Assembly (NCBI RefSeq): GCF_003217155.1
Contig: NZ_QJSU01000001.1
Coordinates: 62,001 to 126,000, forward strand
Direction: 5' to 3'
DNA: 64,000 bases
DNA from: Psychrobacter fozii
GTDB taxonomy: Bacteria > Pseudomonadota > Gammaproteobacteria > Pseudomonadales > Moraxellaceae
The notes beneath the pieces are model-generated. The model ran no database searches. It worked only from the letters and a program-made list of their open reading frames with translations, and had not been told where the DNA came from. Below, piece by piece: positions 38,249 through 49,585 of this stretch. A program made the position numbers and the translations under genes. How positions within the stretch are numbered: position 1 is the first letter of the stretch; every line of letters begins with the position of its first letter.

Positions 38249-40513
38249 CTATCTAAATACATTTTCTGATTTCTCAACGGGTACATCAACATCTTTTAGA
38301 ATGTGGTCGAAGTATCGTTTATGGTGAAGCGCAGCAGGAGCTATATAAATTTTATCGAGATGGTCTTTAACGCTAGGTTCATACTCGACATATAGAAAAC
38401 TCCCATACTCCATTATCACTTCAGGTCTATCGATTGAAGTAATATAAATCATCCTACACTCTTGCTCTTCACGAAATGCTGAATGTTTGATTAAATACTT
38501 CAAAGGTAGAAGTATTTCTTCAGTAAACCCGATTAGCTCCTCAGCTTTAGAAGCATCAAGGTTCACTCTTATGCTATCAATTTCTTGCTCTACTTCTTTA
38601 TAAATAACTTTAAGCGTTTCATAGCCTTTTTTGAACTTGCTAGTTATGTTATCTATATATTTTTCATAGAGTTTCCACTCATATTCGGCTTGAAGTCTCT
38701 TAGTACCATTTACAACTATAACTTTATCACCAAATTCTCTGAAAAATGTTAAGCGATTACGTTGTGCTAAATGGAAATATTCTGAAGTTGGGTCTAAATA
38801 TACACACCTCATAACAGGCCGTTTCAACACCTCTTTACTTTTCTCTCCATCTTCAAGTTTTATACTATTTAGATGTACATTATTTTTATTTGGATCACTT
38901 ATATTCTCACTCGTATCTCTACCGATAGAAAGATGAGAAATACCTCCTATGAAATTTTCAGACTGAAAAAAATCTTTTCTGAATACCAAGCTCATTCCAG
39001 AAGCTTCTTTGTCCTTTTCTTTACCATATAATCTAAACTGATTTAAACTGTCATTGTTAAAAGTAAAGCAGCCAATAAAAGCATGAGATCTTTCATTAAA
39101 ATCTAGTGGATAAAACTCATTACTCTTAATTTCTTTTAATTTTCTAACAAGCAACTGACCTTCGCTAGGATCATTAACATTATTTATTGTGTTGAGTCTA
39201 AAAAGGCTTGGAGATCTTTTTTTCTTATTATCACCTATTAGTAAATTAGATGTATATGTCGAAGTATAATGAGCAAGCTTCCTCTCAAATGGCTTCTCCT
39301 CATTATCATACTTATTAAAATCTAAGGTTAGAATTTTAATTATATTTAACACTGTATTTAATAATTTTAATGCACTTAGACCAAAGCTTTCTGTTTCTAA
39401 AGAATTTAATATTTCGCAAATCCTTATATAACATTGAGCTTCATATGGGAACATTTTTCTTGCTAATTCAAAAGATGTTTTAGCAGCGCTATAGTCTGTA
39501 AGAGGGCTATAACTAATTAATATTCCTCCTATAGCGTACTGTGCCTTACCGTATGCCTCTATATCATTGTCACGTTTAATATTACGAAATGCTTTCAAAG
39601 CACCTTCTACGTCATTATTCTTATCTAATAAAAAACCAATATTGAATTGCGCTTTAGCATACGCTTCAGCATCATCTATAAGCTTAATAAGCTGTAACTC
39701 TACGATCGCTGCTTGAATATATTCAAAATCTATTAGAAAACTTGCAACTTTAAATTGAGCTTTTGCATATGCTTCCAAATTATCTTCCCGTTCAATGTTG
39801 CACCATGCTAGTAGTCCACCTTGATAATCTCCTCTTTCTGTTAAAGTACTTCCAATTCTTAGTTGAGCTTTGGCATATGCTTCTGGATTACCAAACTTAT
39901 CGATATTACGCCAAACAGTTAATGCTTCTTCAATCTTATTAATTTCTAGCAGGTTACTTCCAATATTAAATTGCGCTTGACTATATAACTCTGGATCATC
40001 TAAACGATCTATATTTCTCCATGCAGATATTGCTCCTTCAATATCGCCACTTTCTTTTAAGTAAAAACCTATATCAAACTGAGATTCAACATACGCTTTT
40101 ATACTATCGGAACGCTTAATGGCACTCCATATAGATACTGCTCCTTTAATATCATTGCTTTCAGATAAAATAAAACCAATATAGTATTGGGCAGCTGCGT
40201 ATATTTTTGGATCATCAGAATGTTCTATATTTTTTAGATATTTTAATGCCTTCTTCGTTTCTCCTTCATTTTCTAATATCTCGCCTATAGTATATTGAGT
40301 AGCTGCATATAAATTCGAGTCATATGAACGTTGGATATTAGAATATGCTGTGATAGCACGGCTATTAAAACCGTTATCAAATAACAATTTCCCAAAAGTA
40401 ACTTGAGCTGCTACAAATAATTCGACCCCATCTTTCTCAAGAGTAACCTTCTGCAATTCTTCAATTTTTTTGCGAGTTTCTTCGTCTAGACCTTCCATGT
40501 CATCAATATTCAT
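38249..40513 (-). CDS. TPR-like repeat protein with DUF2971-like C-terminus
   Basis: 754 residues, AT-rich codons unlike its neighbours. Residues ~35-320 are eight or nine 36-residue repeats of the form AQFNIG..L...GD..GA...WRNI.R.DDPEAYAK, a TPR/Sel1-like superhelix. The C-terminal ~320 residues resemble DUF2971: FRLNTINNVNDPSEG, AFIGCFTFNNDSLNQFRLYGK and EEQECRMIYIT. Function unknown; DUF2971 proteins are typical accessory genes. The SD (GAGGGG) overlaps the ligA stop region, with only 3 bp between ligA and this gene, so translation is probably coupled. Its composition suggests horizontal gain. Confidence 0.78.
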   Translation of the reverse strand: MNIDDMEGLDEETRKKIEELQKVTLEKDGVELFVAAQVTFGKLLFDNGFNSRAITAYSNIQRSYDSNLYAATQYTIGEILENEGETKKALKYLKNIEHSDDPKIYAAAQYYIGFILSESNDIKGAVSIWSAIKRSDSIKAYVESQFDIGFYLKESGDIEGAISAWRNIDRLDDPELYSQAQFNIGSNLLEINKIEEALTVWRNIDKFGNPEAYAKAQLRIGSTLTERGDYQGGLLAWCNIEREDNLEAYAKAQFKVASFLIDFEYIQAAIVELQLIKLIDDAEAYAKAQFNIGFLLDKNNDVEGALKAFRNIKRDNDIEAYGKAQYAIGGILISYSPLTDYSAAKTSFELARKMFPYEAQCYIRICEILNSLETESFGLSALKLLNTVLNIIKILTLDFNKYDNEEKPFERKLAHYTSTYTSNLLIGDNKKKRSPSLFRLNTINNVNDPSEGQLLVRKLKEIKSNEFYPLDFNERSHAFIGCFTFNNDSLNQFRLYGKEKDKEASGMSLVFRKDFFQSENFIGGISHLSIGRDTSENISDPNKNNVHLNSIKLEDGEKSKEVLKRPVMRCVYLDPTSEYFHLAQRNRLTFFREFGDKVIVVNGTKRLQAEYEWKLYEKYIDNITSKFKKGYETLKVIYKEVEQEIDSIRVNLDASKAEELIGFTEEILLPLKYLIKHSAFREEQECRMIYITSIDRPEVIMEYGSFLYVEYEPSVKDHLDKIYIAPAALHHKRYFDHILKDVDVPVEKSENVFR

Positions 40514-40516
40514 AAT

Positions 40517-42739
<2,223 letters not shown>

Positions 42740-42830
42740 TCAGCCTACTATGTGTAGTACTTTCACTCACCTTCCTTGTATCTAAATTATCTTGAGCCGA
42801 CTCTAGAATTTTGCAGAAATGAAAGCGCAT

Positions 42831-42869
42831 AAAAAAGGCAAATAACGTCAATCGCTATTTGCCTTTTTT
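42831..42869. terminator. Intrinsic terminator between zipA and ligA
   Basis: AAAAAAGGCAAATA with TATTTGCCTTTTTT, 11-nt loop. It ends the zipA transcript, so ligA needs its own promoter in 42635-42830, where I see no convincing box. Confidence 0.88.
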
Positions 42870-42927
42870 AATACTGCTACTATCAATCAAGTTTAATCAG
42901 GATTTTTATCGTTTAACCTTCAAGCTT

Positions 42928-43956
42928 CTAACCTTCATAGTCGCGAACTTGGTTGCGTAGCTGCTGCTTGTATTCAGAAGTGATTGGTTCGTTCTCTTCA
43001 TCCAATATAATCGCGTCCAAATCGCTTGCCATCATATAGGCAACGCTCATCATACTATCGAAACTGCGTACGGCTTGTGGATGCGGCAAAGACAAGAAGA
43101 CCACCACACCATGATAAGTATTGGTCGCAACACTATGCGGATCAAAAGGCGCGATACCGCTATCGGTAATGCCCATCATGCTAAACCACAGCATGCCCGT
43201 GCCGTCTTTTTGCTCATAGCGATGGAACATATTCATCGCGCCATAGCGCAGACCATATTTATCAATTAACTTTAATAAATCACGACCACGGATAATCGCG
43301 GTTGGACGATCACGATATTGGTGCGGCAAGATGGTGATATTGATATTGTCTTTGGCATTAATGAGTGGACCGTTTTGCGCTTCGTCAACAGGCTCTGACA
43401 AATGCTGATCGAGAATCGGGCTATTATTATCAAAACTCGGCTCTTCTACCGTATCAATTGATGGCATCAGACTGTCTGTCGCCGACATCAAGCTAGAAAA
43501 TGCATCAGGCTCTTGCTCGGCATTTATCTGCTCAGATGCTGAAAATTCAGTATTCTGCTGCTCATCCTGCCAGCGTGCATAACTATCATCTTCAACCATG
43601 TCTCTGTGATCGTCATTTAACTCACTGATGATATCGTTATGTCCAGCCGTATGCTGTGCATCGACATTCACATCGAAATGGGCATGCGGTTGAGTCAACG
43701 TCTCTTCTTCGACGACTGCATTGAGATAGCTGCGATCAGGTGCAATACTGGTCTCGCCTGCGACGGTGTCATCAAGATCTGGCTGGTCCACGAGATTACG
43801 CTCATGTCGCGGTATGATGGGAATACCGTTTTTATCATAGTTGACCGCCATGGCTTCAGCGCTGTTGCGGCGCTTAAAACTACGAATGACCATAAACAGC
43901 CCTGCAAGCATGATAAATGCGGCAATGGCGATCAATATAAACTGAATAGCGGTCAT
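42928..43956 (-). CDS. zipA: Cell division protein ZipA
   Basis: Membrane anchor for the FtsZ ring. N-terminal membrane helix (FILIAIAAFIMLAGLFMVI), a short basic segment (RSFKRRNS), a long acidic low-complexity linker (about residues 60-200) and the C-terminal FtsZ-binding domain (GLRYGAMNMFHRYEQKDGTGMLWFSM ... AYMMASDLDAII). 342 residues, typical. It follows smc, the normal order in gammaproteobacteria; element copy E lies between them. Confidence 0.92.
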   Translation of the reverse strand: MTAIQFILIAIAAFIMLAGLFMVIRSFKRRNSAEAMAVNYDKNGIPIIPRHERNLVDQPDLDDTVAGETSIAPDRSYLNAVVEEETLTQPHAHFDVNVDAQHTAGHNDIISELNDDHRDMVEDDSYARWQDEQQNTEFSASEQINAEQEPDAFSSLMSATDSLMPSIDTVEEPSFDNNSPILDQHLSEPVDEAQNGPLINAKDNINITILPHQYRDRPTAIIRGRDLLKLIDKYGLRYGAMNMFHRYEQKDGTGMLWFSMMGITDSGIAPFDPHSVATNTYHGVVVFLSLPHPQAVRSFDSMMSVAYMMASDLDAIILDEENEPITSEYKQQLRNQVRDYEG

Positions 43957-44130
43957 GAGAAATACATCCTAATATATGACAAAAGGGAATACACAAGAGG
44001 CGACAAATGGCAATAGTCTAGCATGGCTAATTAAGCTCGTCACCATATAGTCATCGTTTACCGTCAGCCCGACATACTTGCGTAACGTTACCACCTCAAC
44101 TTCAACTATACCACTAGCAGTGCCCTGCCA

Positions 44131-44240
44131 GTTATAGTTGAATTTAAATAATTTCGATACAAGGAAACCGAGTACAAGTTATACATTAGTATGCTTAGCG
44201 AGGATAACGATGTAGCGGATTTATATAGATTTGACTATAT
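44131..44240 (-). repeat. Interspersed ~105-bp palindromic element, copy E
   Basis: Most diverged copy, 13 nt after the smc stop and oriented with smc. The outermost pairs are ATAGT (44134-44138) with ACTAT (44234-44238); CGATAC (44155-44160) pairs with GTAGCG (44212-44217) with one mismatch. The inner hairpin is inverted in sequence (ATAC...GTAT) relative to other copies yet still pairs. A further hairpin (TTCAACTATA 44101-44110 with TATAGTTGAA 44133-44142) overlaps its end. Confidence 0.7.
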
Positions 44241-44252
44241 CAGTTATTTGAG

Positions 44253-47200
44253 CTACTCGGTAATATAGCGTTCGGCTTCATCTAACGACACACTGACTAA
44301 CGTAGAAACACCTGCACTTGGCATCGTAATACCTTTTAACTCATCGGCAATCTGCATCGTCAGTTTGTTATGACTGATAAAAATAAACTGCAAATCATCT
44401 GCAAGCTCATGAACCAAACTGGTAAAGCGTTCGACGTTGGCATCATCAAGTGGCGCATCGACTTCATCGAGCACACAGAATGGTGCGGGATGCTGCTTAA
44501 ATATCGCAAAAATCAAGCTCAACGCGGTGAGGGTTTTTTCACCACCTGACAGTACAGCTAGGCGACTATTACGTTTGCCTTTCGGCTGTGCCATTAAGGT
44601 AAGCCCTGCCCGCCACTGCTCTGATTTTAGCGCATTAACAGGCATATCGTCAGTATTGAGCGTTAAACTGGCTTGACCACCACCGAAGACTTTTGCAAAT
44701 AAATTGGCAAGCTCAGTATTGACCGCATCTAGCGTCTGCATAAACAATGTCTTGGTGGTCTCATCAATAGACTCAATCGCTGCCGTCAACGTCTGCATAC
44801 TAGCCGCAATATCTGCTGTCTGCTGCGCCAATGGCTCTAGACGTTCATTGACCTCAGCCAACTCTGCCACTGCGGCGAGATTAACTGGGCCAATTTTACC
44901 TAGCTGCTGCTCAAGCGTGGCGCGTTCAGCCTCTAATTCAGCGATTTTATCTGGACGCACACGGCGATCATGCGCGATAAAATCCGCGAGCAAGTTTGAG
45001 ACGCTCATCACTTGTTGCTGCTGGGCTAGCTCTGATACCGCTTTATATTTATGGCTCACCTTATAGTACGCTTCTAAAGCGTCATGAGTATGAGTGCTGG
45101 CATCGGCCAAACGCGCCATGCTTAGTGCCAACTCGGTGGCATGATTCGCAAGCTTACCCTGCTGAACTTGTAGCCTATTTTGCACGCTATCTAACGCCGT
45201 CTGCTGCTGAGCATACTCTTGCTTAAGCATCGACAAAACCGTATCACGCTCGGTCAATAGCACTTGCTGCTTATCTCGTGCTGTCTGCGCAGTTTGTAAT
45301 GCGGTTTGCAAGCTTGGTAGCTTATCCTGCTGCTTCTGATGACTGGCTTTTAGCTGCTGCTCGCTCTGTAGCGATTGGTCGTATTGCGCATTTGCCCGTG
45401 CAAGGCTACTGACACTATGCTCTAAGCGCATCTCGCTCTGCTGGATACGCAGTTGCAATGCTTGCCATGCATCATCATCGGCTTGGCGTGTGCGATTTAG
45501 CTCACTGCGCTCAGCCTGTAGTTGCTGACTGGTCGCGCGGGCATCGGATATTTGCGGCGTTAACGCTACTATTTGACTTTTAATATCTTGCTGCTCATGA
45601 GTGAGCGCTTGTCTCTCTTGATCTAACTCTTGCTGCTCTTGATCAAGGGTAGATTTATCCGCCATAAGACGTTGGCTGTCTGCTTGCAAGCGCTCAGCAT
45701 TGGCGCGCTGAGTAGTCAGTTGCTGCTGAAGTTTGTGTTTATCACGGGTCAATTGCTCAGCTTGCGCACGAGTTTCTTCTACATTAATCGTTAATGCATC
45801 ATAGTCATGCTTACTTTTAGCGATAGCTTTTTGCTGCGATTCTATTTTAGTTTCAAATTCATCAAGTAAGTCTTCTAATGCTTGCAAGCGATTACGCTGC
45901 TGCAAACGCTGGGTTAAAAACTGACTGTTGCTGTCATTTTGACCCGCTTGCGCACCTGTAAATTTACTCAGGTTAATCGTCCCCTGACGACTGATGAGCC
46001 AACCGTCAGTCGTTAGTAGAATAGCTGACGGTGGTAGTATTTGTAAAATATCGGCAAGTTCTTCATGAGCTTGACTATCACTTGTCTCAGCTTGCCTGAT
46101 ATGTACATAACACTGCTGCCACAGTGCCAGTACTGGCTGCTTAATCAGCTGCGATAATGGGATTACTTTATCAAGTAAGCTGTCTGGCAAATGGCTGATA
46201 AATGACACTGCGTTTGGCTTATCTTGATTGGCAGATAGCCACAAACTATGACCATTTTCTACTGAAGAGCGACCTTCTGAATTAGCCTGCTCGTTTTGTG
46301 CTGACTGATAAGTAACGATATTCGTTAGATTAGGCTCAAGCACTTGCCATAAGCTGTTCGCTTTCTCAATATCACTGCTCACATCATCAACGTTTAATTG
46401 ATTAGATTGGTTAGAGATTAGTACATGACTGTCTAGCCATAACGCCAAGACACTATCAAGTAGCGCGGCGTGCTGCTGTCCTTTTTCACTCAGCTCAATC
46501 TGCTCACGCAAAGTGGTAATGGCCAATTCGTTATAGCGATTGACGACATTACTTTCCGAGCTAGTTTCTAGATTAGCCGCTGTAGAGACAGAGGCTTGCT
46601 GTTGATTTTGCGGCGTAGGTTTTGGATGCAATATCTGATGCAGAGTATCATATTCACTGGCCAATACCGCGTGACGCTTCTCATGCTCACTCAACTCACG
46701 TTGCTGCATATTCAAGCGCTGCTGTAAATCATGCGCTTGCGGTTGTAGTTCCGACAGACGCTCATCGACGCTGTCTTGTTGGCGCTCTATCTGCTGCAAC
46801 TGTTTATTCAGCTCTGCAACTTGCGTCTCTAATGTCTGCTGTAGGTTTTGTGCATCCGTTGGCGCTTGTTCATCAGAGCGCTTATCAAATTCTTTATCAA
46901 AACCCTTATTATTGCTAGATGCTGATAATGACTGCTGTAATTGCTGCCATAGATTTTGCCAGTTTTGCTGGCGGCGCTGCCATTTTTCATGGTTCTGCTG
47001 ATGGCGTTTTTGTGCTTGGCTATTAATGGCTTGCTGCTGTTCAAGCATGCGTGCATTATCTTGCAAGCGTGATAGCTGGTTTTGCGCGTCATGCCATGCA
47101 CGCTGTAACGGTTGCTCATTGCGTTTATGCGTGTCGCGTTTATTCGTCAACTCAGTGAGCTGTGGACGTAACGCCTCTAATATATTCTGCTGCTCGGTTT

Positions 47201-48233
47201 GCTCGGCTTTTAATCGATCAATCTCACCCACTGCTTGCGTGCGCTGCTGATCCAAGCTCGCGAGTTGCTGCGCAATCACGGTCAATTGCGACTTGGCATC
47301 GCTCAGCGCGTGCTCAACTTGTTGATAGCCGAGCTGCTGCTGATAATGAGCGCTTTGAGCATCATCCTTGAGCCATTGCTCTTGGTTAATATGGGTGGCG
47401 AGCTTATCTTGCTGCGCTTTTAGCGTCTCATAGTCGGCTTGTAATGTGGCGACTTCAGCGGTGCTACGCTCATGGGCTAGTTTCTGCTGCTGCTGAGTAT
47501 GCTTGGCTTGATACAACTGCTGAATGGCCAGTTGTTGCTTGATATCAGCCAGCGTTAATGCCAGCTCTTCATAACGTTGCGCACTGGCGGCTTGCTTAGA
47601 TAAGCGTTTCTGTTGGCTAACCAGTTCGCTTTGCATGTCATGCAGACGTGCTAGGTTTTCTTGTGTTTTCTCTAGTTTCTTTTGCGTTTCTTCGCGGCGC
47701 GCTTGATAGCGAGACACCCCTGCGGCCTCTTCAATAAACTCACGCAGCTGCATGGGGCTAGATTCGACAATACGCCCAATCATACCTTGCTCAATCACCG
47801 CATAACTACGTGCACCAAGTCCAGTACCCAAAAACACATCAACCACATCACGGCGGCGACAACGTGTGCCATTGATAAAGTAATCTGAGCGTCCATCCTT
47901 ATTTACCTGACGACGAACGGACAGCTCTTGATACAGGTTAAACTCATGGCGAATGCCTGTATGCTCATCTTGCGTATGCTCAAATGTCAGCTCGACACTA
48001 GCGACACTTTTGGCAGCCTTGTCTTGCGTACCAGCAAAGATGACATCGCTCATCGCGCCGCCACGCAACTGCTTGGCAGAGGTCTCACCCAGCACCCAGC
48101 GAATGGCATCAATCACATTGGATTTGCCACAGCCGTTCGGCCCGACAATGGCGGTGATGCCATGACGGAAGGTAAAAGTCGTTGGATTGGCAAAGGATTT
48201 GAAGCCTGCCAGCTTTAGAGATTTTAGGCGCAT
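44253..48233 (-). CDS. smc: Chromosome segregation protein SMC
   Basis: Condensin-like ATPase for chromosome organisation. Walker A GPNGCGKSNVIDAIRWVLGE at the N-terminus, signature LSGGEKTLTALSL and Walker B FCVLDEVDAPLDDANV at the C-terminus, with long coiled coils very rich in Gln. The hinge lies around residues 530-770 and includes an Asn/Ser/Glu insertion (NEQANSEGRSSVENG). 1326 residues, longer than the ~1170 usual. First gene before zipA; the upstream region holds the 38-bp repeat. Confidence 0.96.
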   Translation of the reverse strand: MRLKSLKLAGFKSFANPTTFTFRHGITAIVGPNGCGKSNVIDAIRWVLGETSAKQLRGGAMSDVIFAGTQDKAAKSVASVELTFEHTQDEHTGIRHEFNLYQELSVRRQVNKDGRSDYFINGTRCRRRDVVDVFLGTGLGARSYAVIEQGMIGRIVESSPMQLREFIEEAAGVSRYQARREETQKKLEKTQENLARLHDMQSELVSQQKRLSKQAASAQRYEELALTLADIKQQLAIQQLYQAKHTQQQQKLAHERSTAEVATLQADYETLKAQQDKLATHINQEQWLKDDAQSAHYQQQLGYQQVEHALSDAKSQLTVIAQQLASLDQQRTQAVGEIDRLKAEQTEQQNILEALRPQLTELTNKRDTHKRNEQPLQRAWHDAQNQLSRLQDNARMLEQQQAINSQAQKRHQQNHEKWQRRQQNWQNLWQQLQQSLSASSNNKGFDKEFDKRSDEQAPTDAQNLQQTLETQVAELNKQLQQIERQQDSVDERLSELQPQAHDLQQRLNMQQRELSEHEKRHAVLASEYDTLHQILHPKPTPQNQQQASVSTAANLETSSESNVVNRYNELAITTLREQIELSEKGQQHAALLDSVLALWLDSHVLISNQSNQLNVDDVSSDIEKANSLWQVLEPNLTNIVTYQSAQNEQANSEGRSSVENGHSLWLSANQDKPNAVSFISHLPDSLLDKVIPLSQLIKQPVLALWQQCYVHIRQAETSDSQAHEELADILQILPPSAILLTTDGWLISRQGTINLSKFTGAQAGQNDSNSQFLTQRLQQRNRLQALEDLLDEFETKIESQQKAIAKSKHDYDALTINVEETRAQAEQLTRDKHKLQQQLTTQRANAERLQADSQRLMADKSTLDQEQQELDQERQALTHEQQDIKSQIVALTPQISDARATSQQLQAERSELNRTRQADDDAWQALQLRIQQSEMRLEHSVSSLARANAQYDQSLQSEQQLKASHQKQQDKLPSLQTALQTAQTARDKQQVLLTERDTVLSMLKQEYAQQQTALDSVQNRLQVQQGKLANHATELALSMARLADASTHTHDALEAYYKVSHKYKAVSELAQQQQVMSVSNLLADFIAHDRRVRPDKIAELEAERATLEQQLGKIGPVNLAAVAELAEVNERLEPLAQQTADIAASMQTLTAAIESIDETTKTLFMQTLDAVNTELANLFAKVFGGGQASLTLNTDDMPVNALKSEQWRAGLTLMAQPKGKRNSRLAVLSGGEKTLTALSLIFAIFKQHPAPFCVLDEVDAPLDDANVERFTSLVHELADDLQFIFISHNKLTMQIADELKGITMPSAGVSTLVSVSLDEAERYITE

Positions 48234-48260
48234 GAAGAATCAGTAAACTTAGCAAAAACA

Positions 48261-48298
48261 GGCGGCTATTCTACCTGAAATTGTGGTGGGTTTTTAGG
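48261..48298. repeat. 38-bp direct repeat, copy 1
   Basis: Starts 28 bp upstream of the smc ATG. 37 of 38 bases match 49499-49536 (G/A difference at 48290/49528). On the minus strand it contains GGTAGAAT, a possible -10 for smc. Confidence 0.92.
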
Positions 48299-48299
48299 G

Positions 48300-49250
48300 T
48301 TAAACAGCTAACTGCATAAACGATTTTGACTCAAGGCTCTGGTGAAACCCCTGCAGCAGTTTTTGTTCCACTTGGCAGGTGTCATTTTCTGCTAAGTAGC
48401 GATTGTTAAACTCAATAAGAGCGGACCAAGAGATACTTGCCACTTCTAAATGCTCGACTATTTCTAACAGCTCTGTTCTTAGTAGATGCTGATACTTCCT
48501 CGGTCTTTTATGACATAACGCCAGCTCTCGGTCTACGAGCGTTTGCTTGTTTTGTTTTAGCGCGTCACCACCGATAAATAATAGTAGAAACTTTGTACCC
48601 TGCTCAATAAAGCCTTTTTCTAATAAATGCTCGTACATTAGGCAGTACTTTAGGATTTGGTCTGGGTTTTTCCGACCAGCGAGCTTTAACTCATTTGCTA
48701 CCAGCACGTTCGCTTGATGGTTATAGGCTAGGTTATCCATATACATCGCTTTTAGCTCTGTACTGTTTTCAAACATGCCGCTGTTGCCGTGTGTCGACCA
48801 TGATCTATTGGGCTCAAAGCTAATAAACTGCTGATAAAATAAATCGAGATAAACATCACTACACAAGCTCAAAAATATATCGAACTCTTTATTGAGATAA
48901 TCTTCAGAAAAGAACGTTACTCGGCGAACGGCCTCTCTCGCATCACAGATGCCTGACGTTTGCGTTGAATAGGTCTCTAGCTGCTCAGACTCAGTCATTT
49001 TTTGATTGAGTTTTTTGATGATTGATTGCTCAATCTCTTCTATATTTTTGCCTGCAAGCTCCGGATGGGTTGCCCATTCAATGATTTGGCGCACATATTG
49101 CTTTTTAGTGATACCAAGAATACGCTGCGGCTCCCATGCTAAAAACTCTACCATGTTGGATAAACTATTCGTCCATGTTATTTGGTCTTTTAAATGGCTC
49201 ATTGAACCAAAAACACGGCGGTATTTTTCTACAGTGTTCATACTAATCAT
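48300..49250 (-). CDS. Orphan protein with nuclease-like E-x-K motif
   Basis: 316-residue soluble protein I do not recognise by name. The stretch MDNLAYNHQANVLVANELKL followed by AGRKNPDQILKYC looks like a PD-(D/E)XK nuclease core: an Asp, then E-x-K at the end of a hydrophobic strand, then a helix with Gln and Lys. No signal peptide or membrane helix. The start could be 49250 or the ATG at 49241 (GTGAGA upstream). It is bracketed by the 38-bp direct repeats, so it is probably an acquired cargo gene. A role in defence is a guess only. Confidence 0.6.
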   Translation of the reverse strand: MISMNTVEKYRRVFGSMSHLKDQITWTNSLSNMVEFLAWEPQRILGITKKQYVRQIIEWATHPELAGKNIEEIEQSIIKKLNQKMTESEQLETYSTQTSGICDAREAVRRVTFFSEDYLNKEFDIFLSLCSDVYLDLFYQQFISFEPNRSWSTHGNSGMFENSTELKAMYMDNLAYNHQANVLVANELKLAGRKNPDQILKYCLMYEHLLEKGFIEQGTKFLLLFIGGDALKQNKQTLVDRELALCHKRPRKYQHLLRTELLEIVEHLEVASISWSALIEFNNRYLAENDTCQVEQKLLQGFHQSLESKSFMQLAV

Positions 49251-49585
49251 GTCTCACGGTTTGCATTTTTTACGACAAAGATGCGCAGTTATGACAACAC
49301 ACCAAATCCACTCAATAAAGGCTGGGAAAAACTGCTCTGGCATTAATCATATCTACAACCCAAGCAACCATCACAGTACCAATGACTAATACAAATGCCA
49401 TGGCAAAAATTGAAGGTCGGTCGGTTAGCGAAAATTTAAAAGACTACTAACATCAAGGATGTTAGGTGCATGGAAAATTGATAGATATGTCAAAAATTGG
49501 CGGCTATTCTACCTGAAATTGTGGTGGATTTTTAGGTATTAAATAATAGCAATGAATAGTGTTTGCAAAGTTTAATGAGCATTCA
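49251..49585. other. 335-bp intergenic region of the accessory island
   Basis: Holds the second 38-bp repeat (49499-49536). On the minus strand 49312-49401 encodes a 29-residue hydrophobic peptide (MAFVLVIGTVMVAWVVDMI...) without SD, perhaps a remnant of a membrane protein gene. Confidence 0.5.
49499..49536. repeat. 38-bp direct repeat, copy 2
   Basis: Near-identical partner of 48261-48298, same orientation, 1238 bp away. It sits ~50 bp from the 3' end of the WG-repeat gene, as copy 1 abuts the 3' end of the nuclease-like gene. Confidence 0.92.

Noticed and set aside
39500..40420. Apparent repeat array suggesting CRISPR or DNA satellite
   Set aside because: The ~108-bp periodicity is in frame and reflects 36-residue protein repeats; units are diverged and there are no spacers.
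49312..49401. 29-residue hydrophobic ORF on the minus strand
   Set aside because: No Shine-Dalgarno, in-frame stops just upstream, and it ends before any functional domain; more likely a gene remnant, described with the intergenic region instead.
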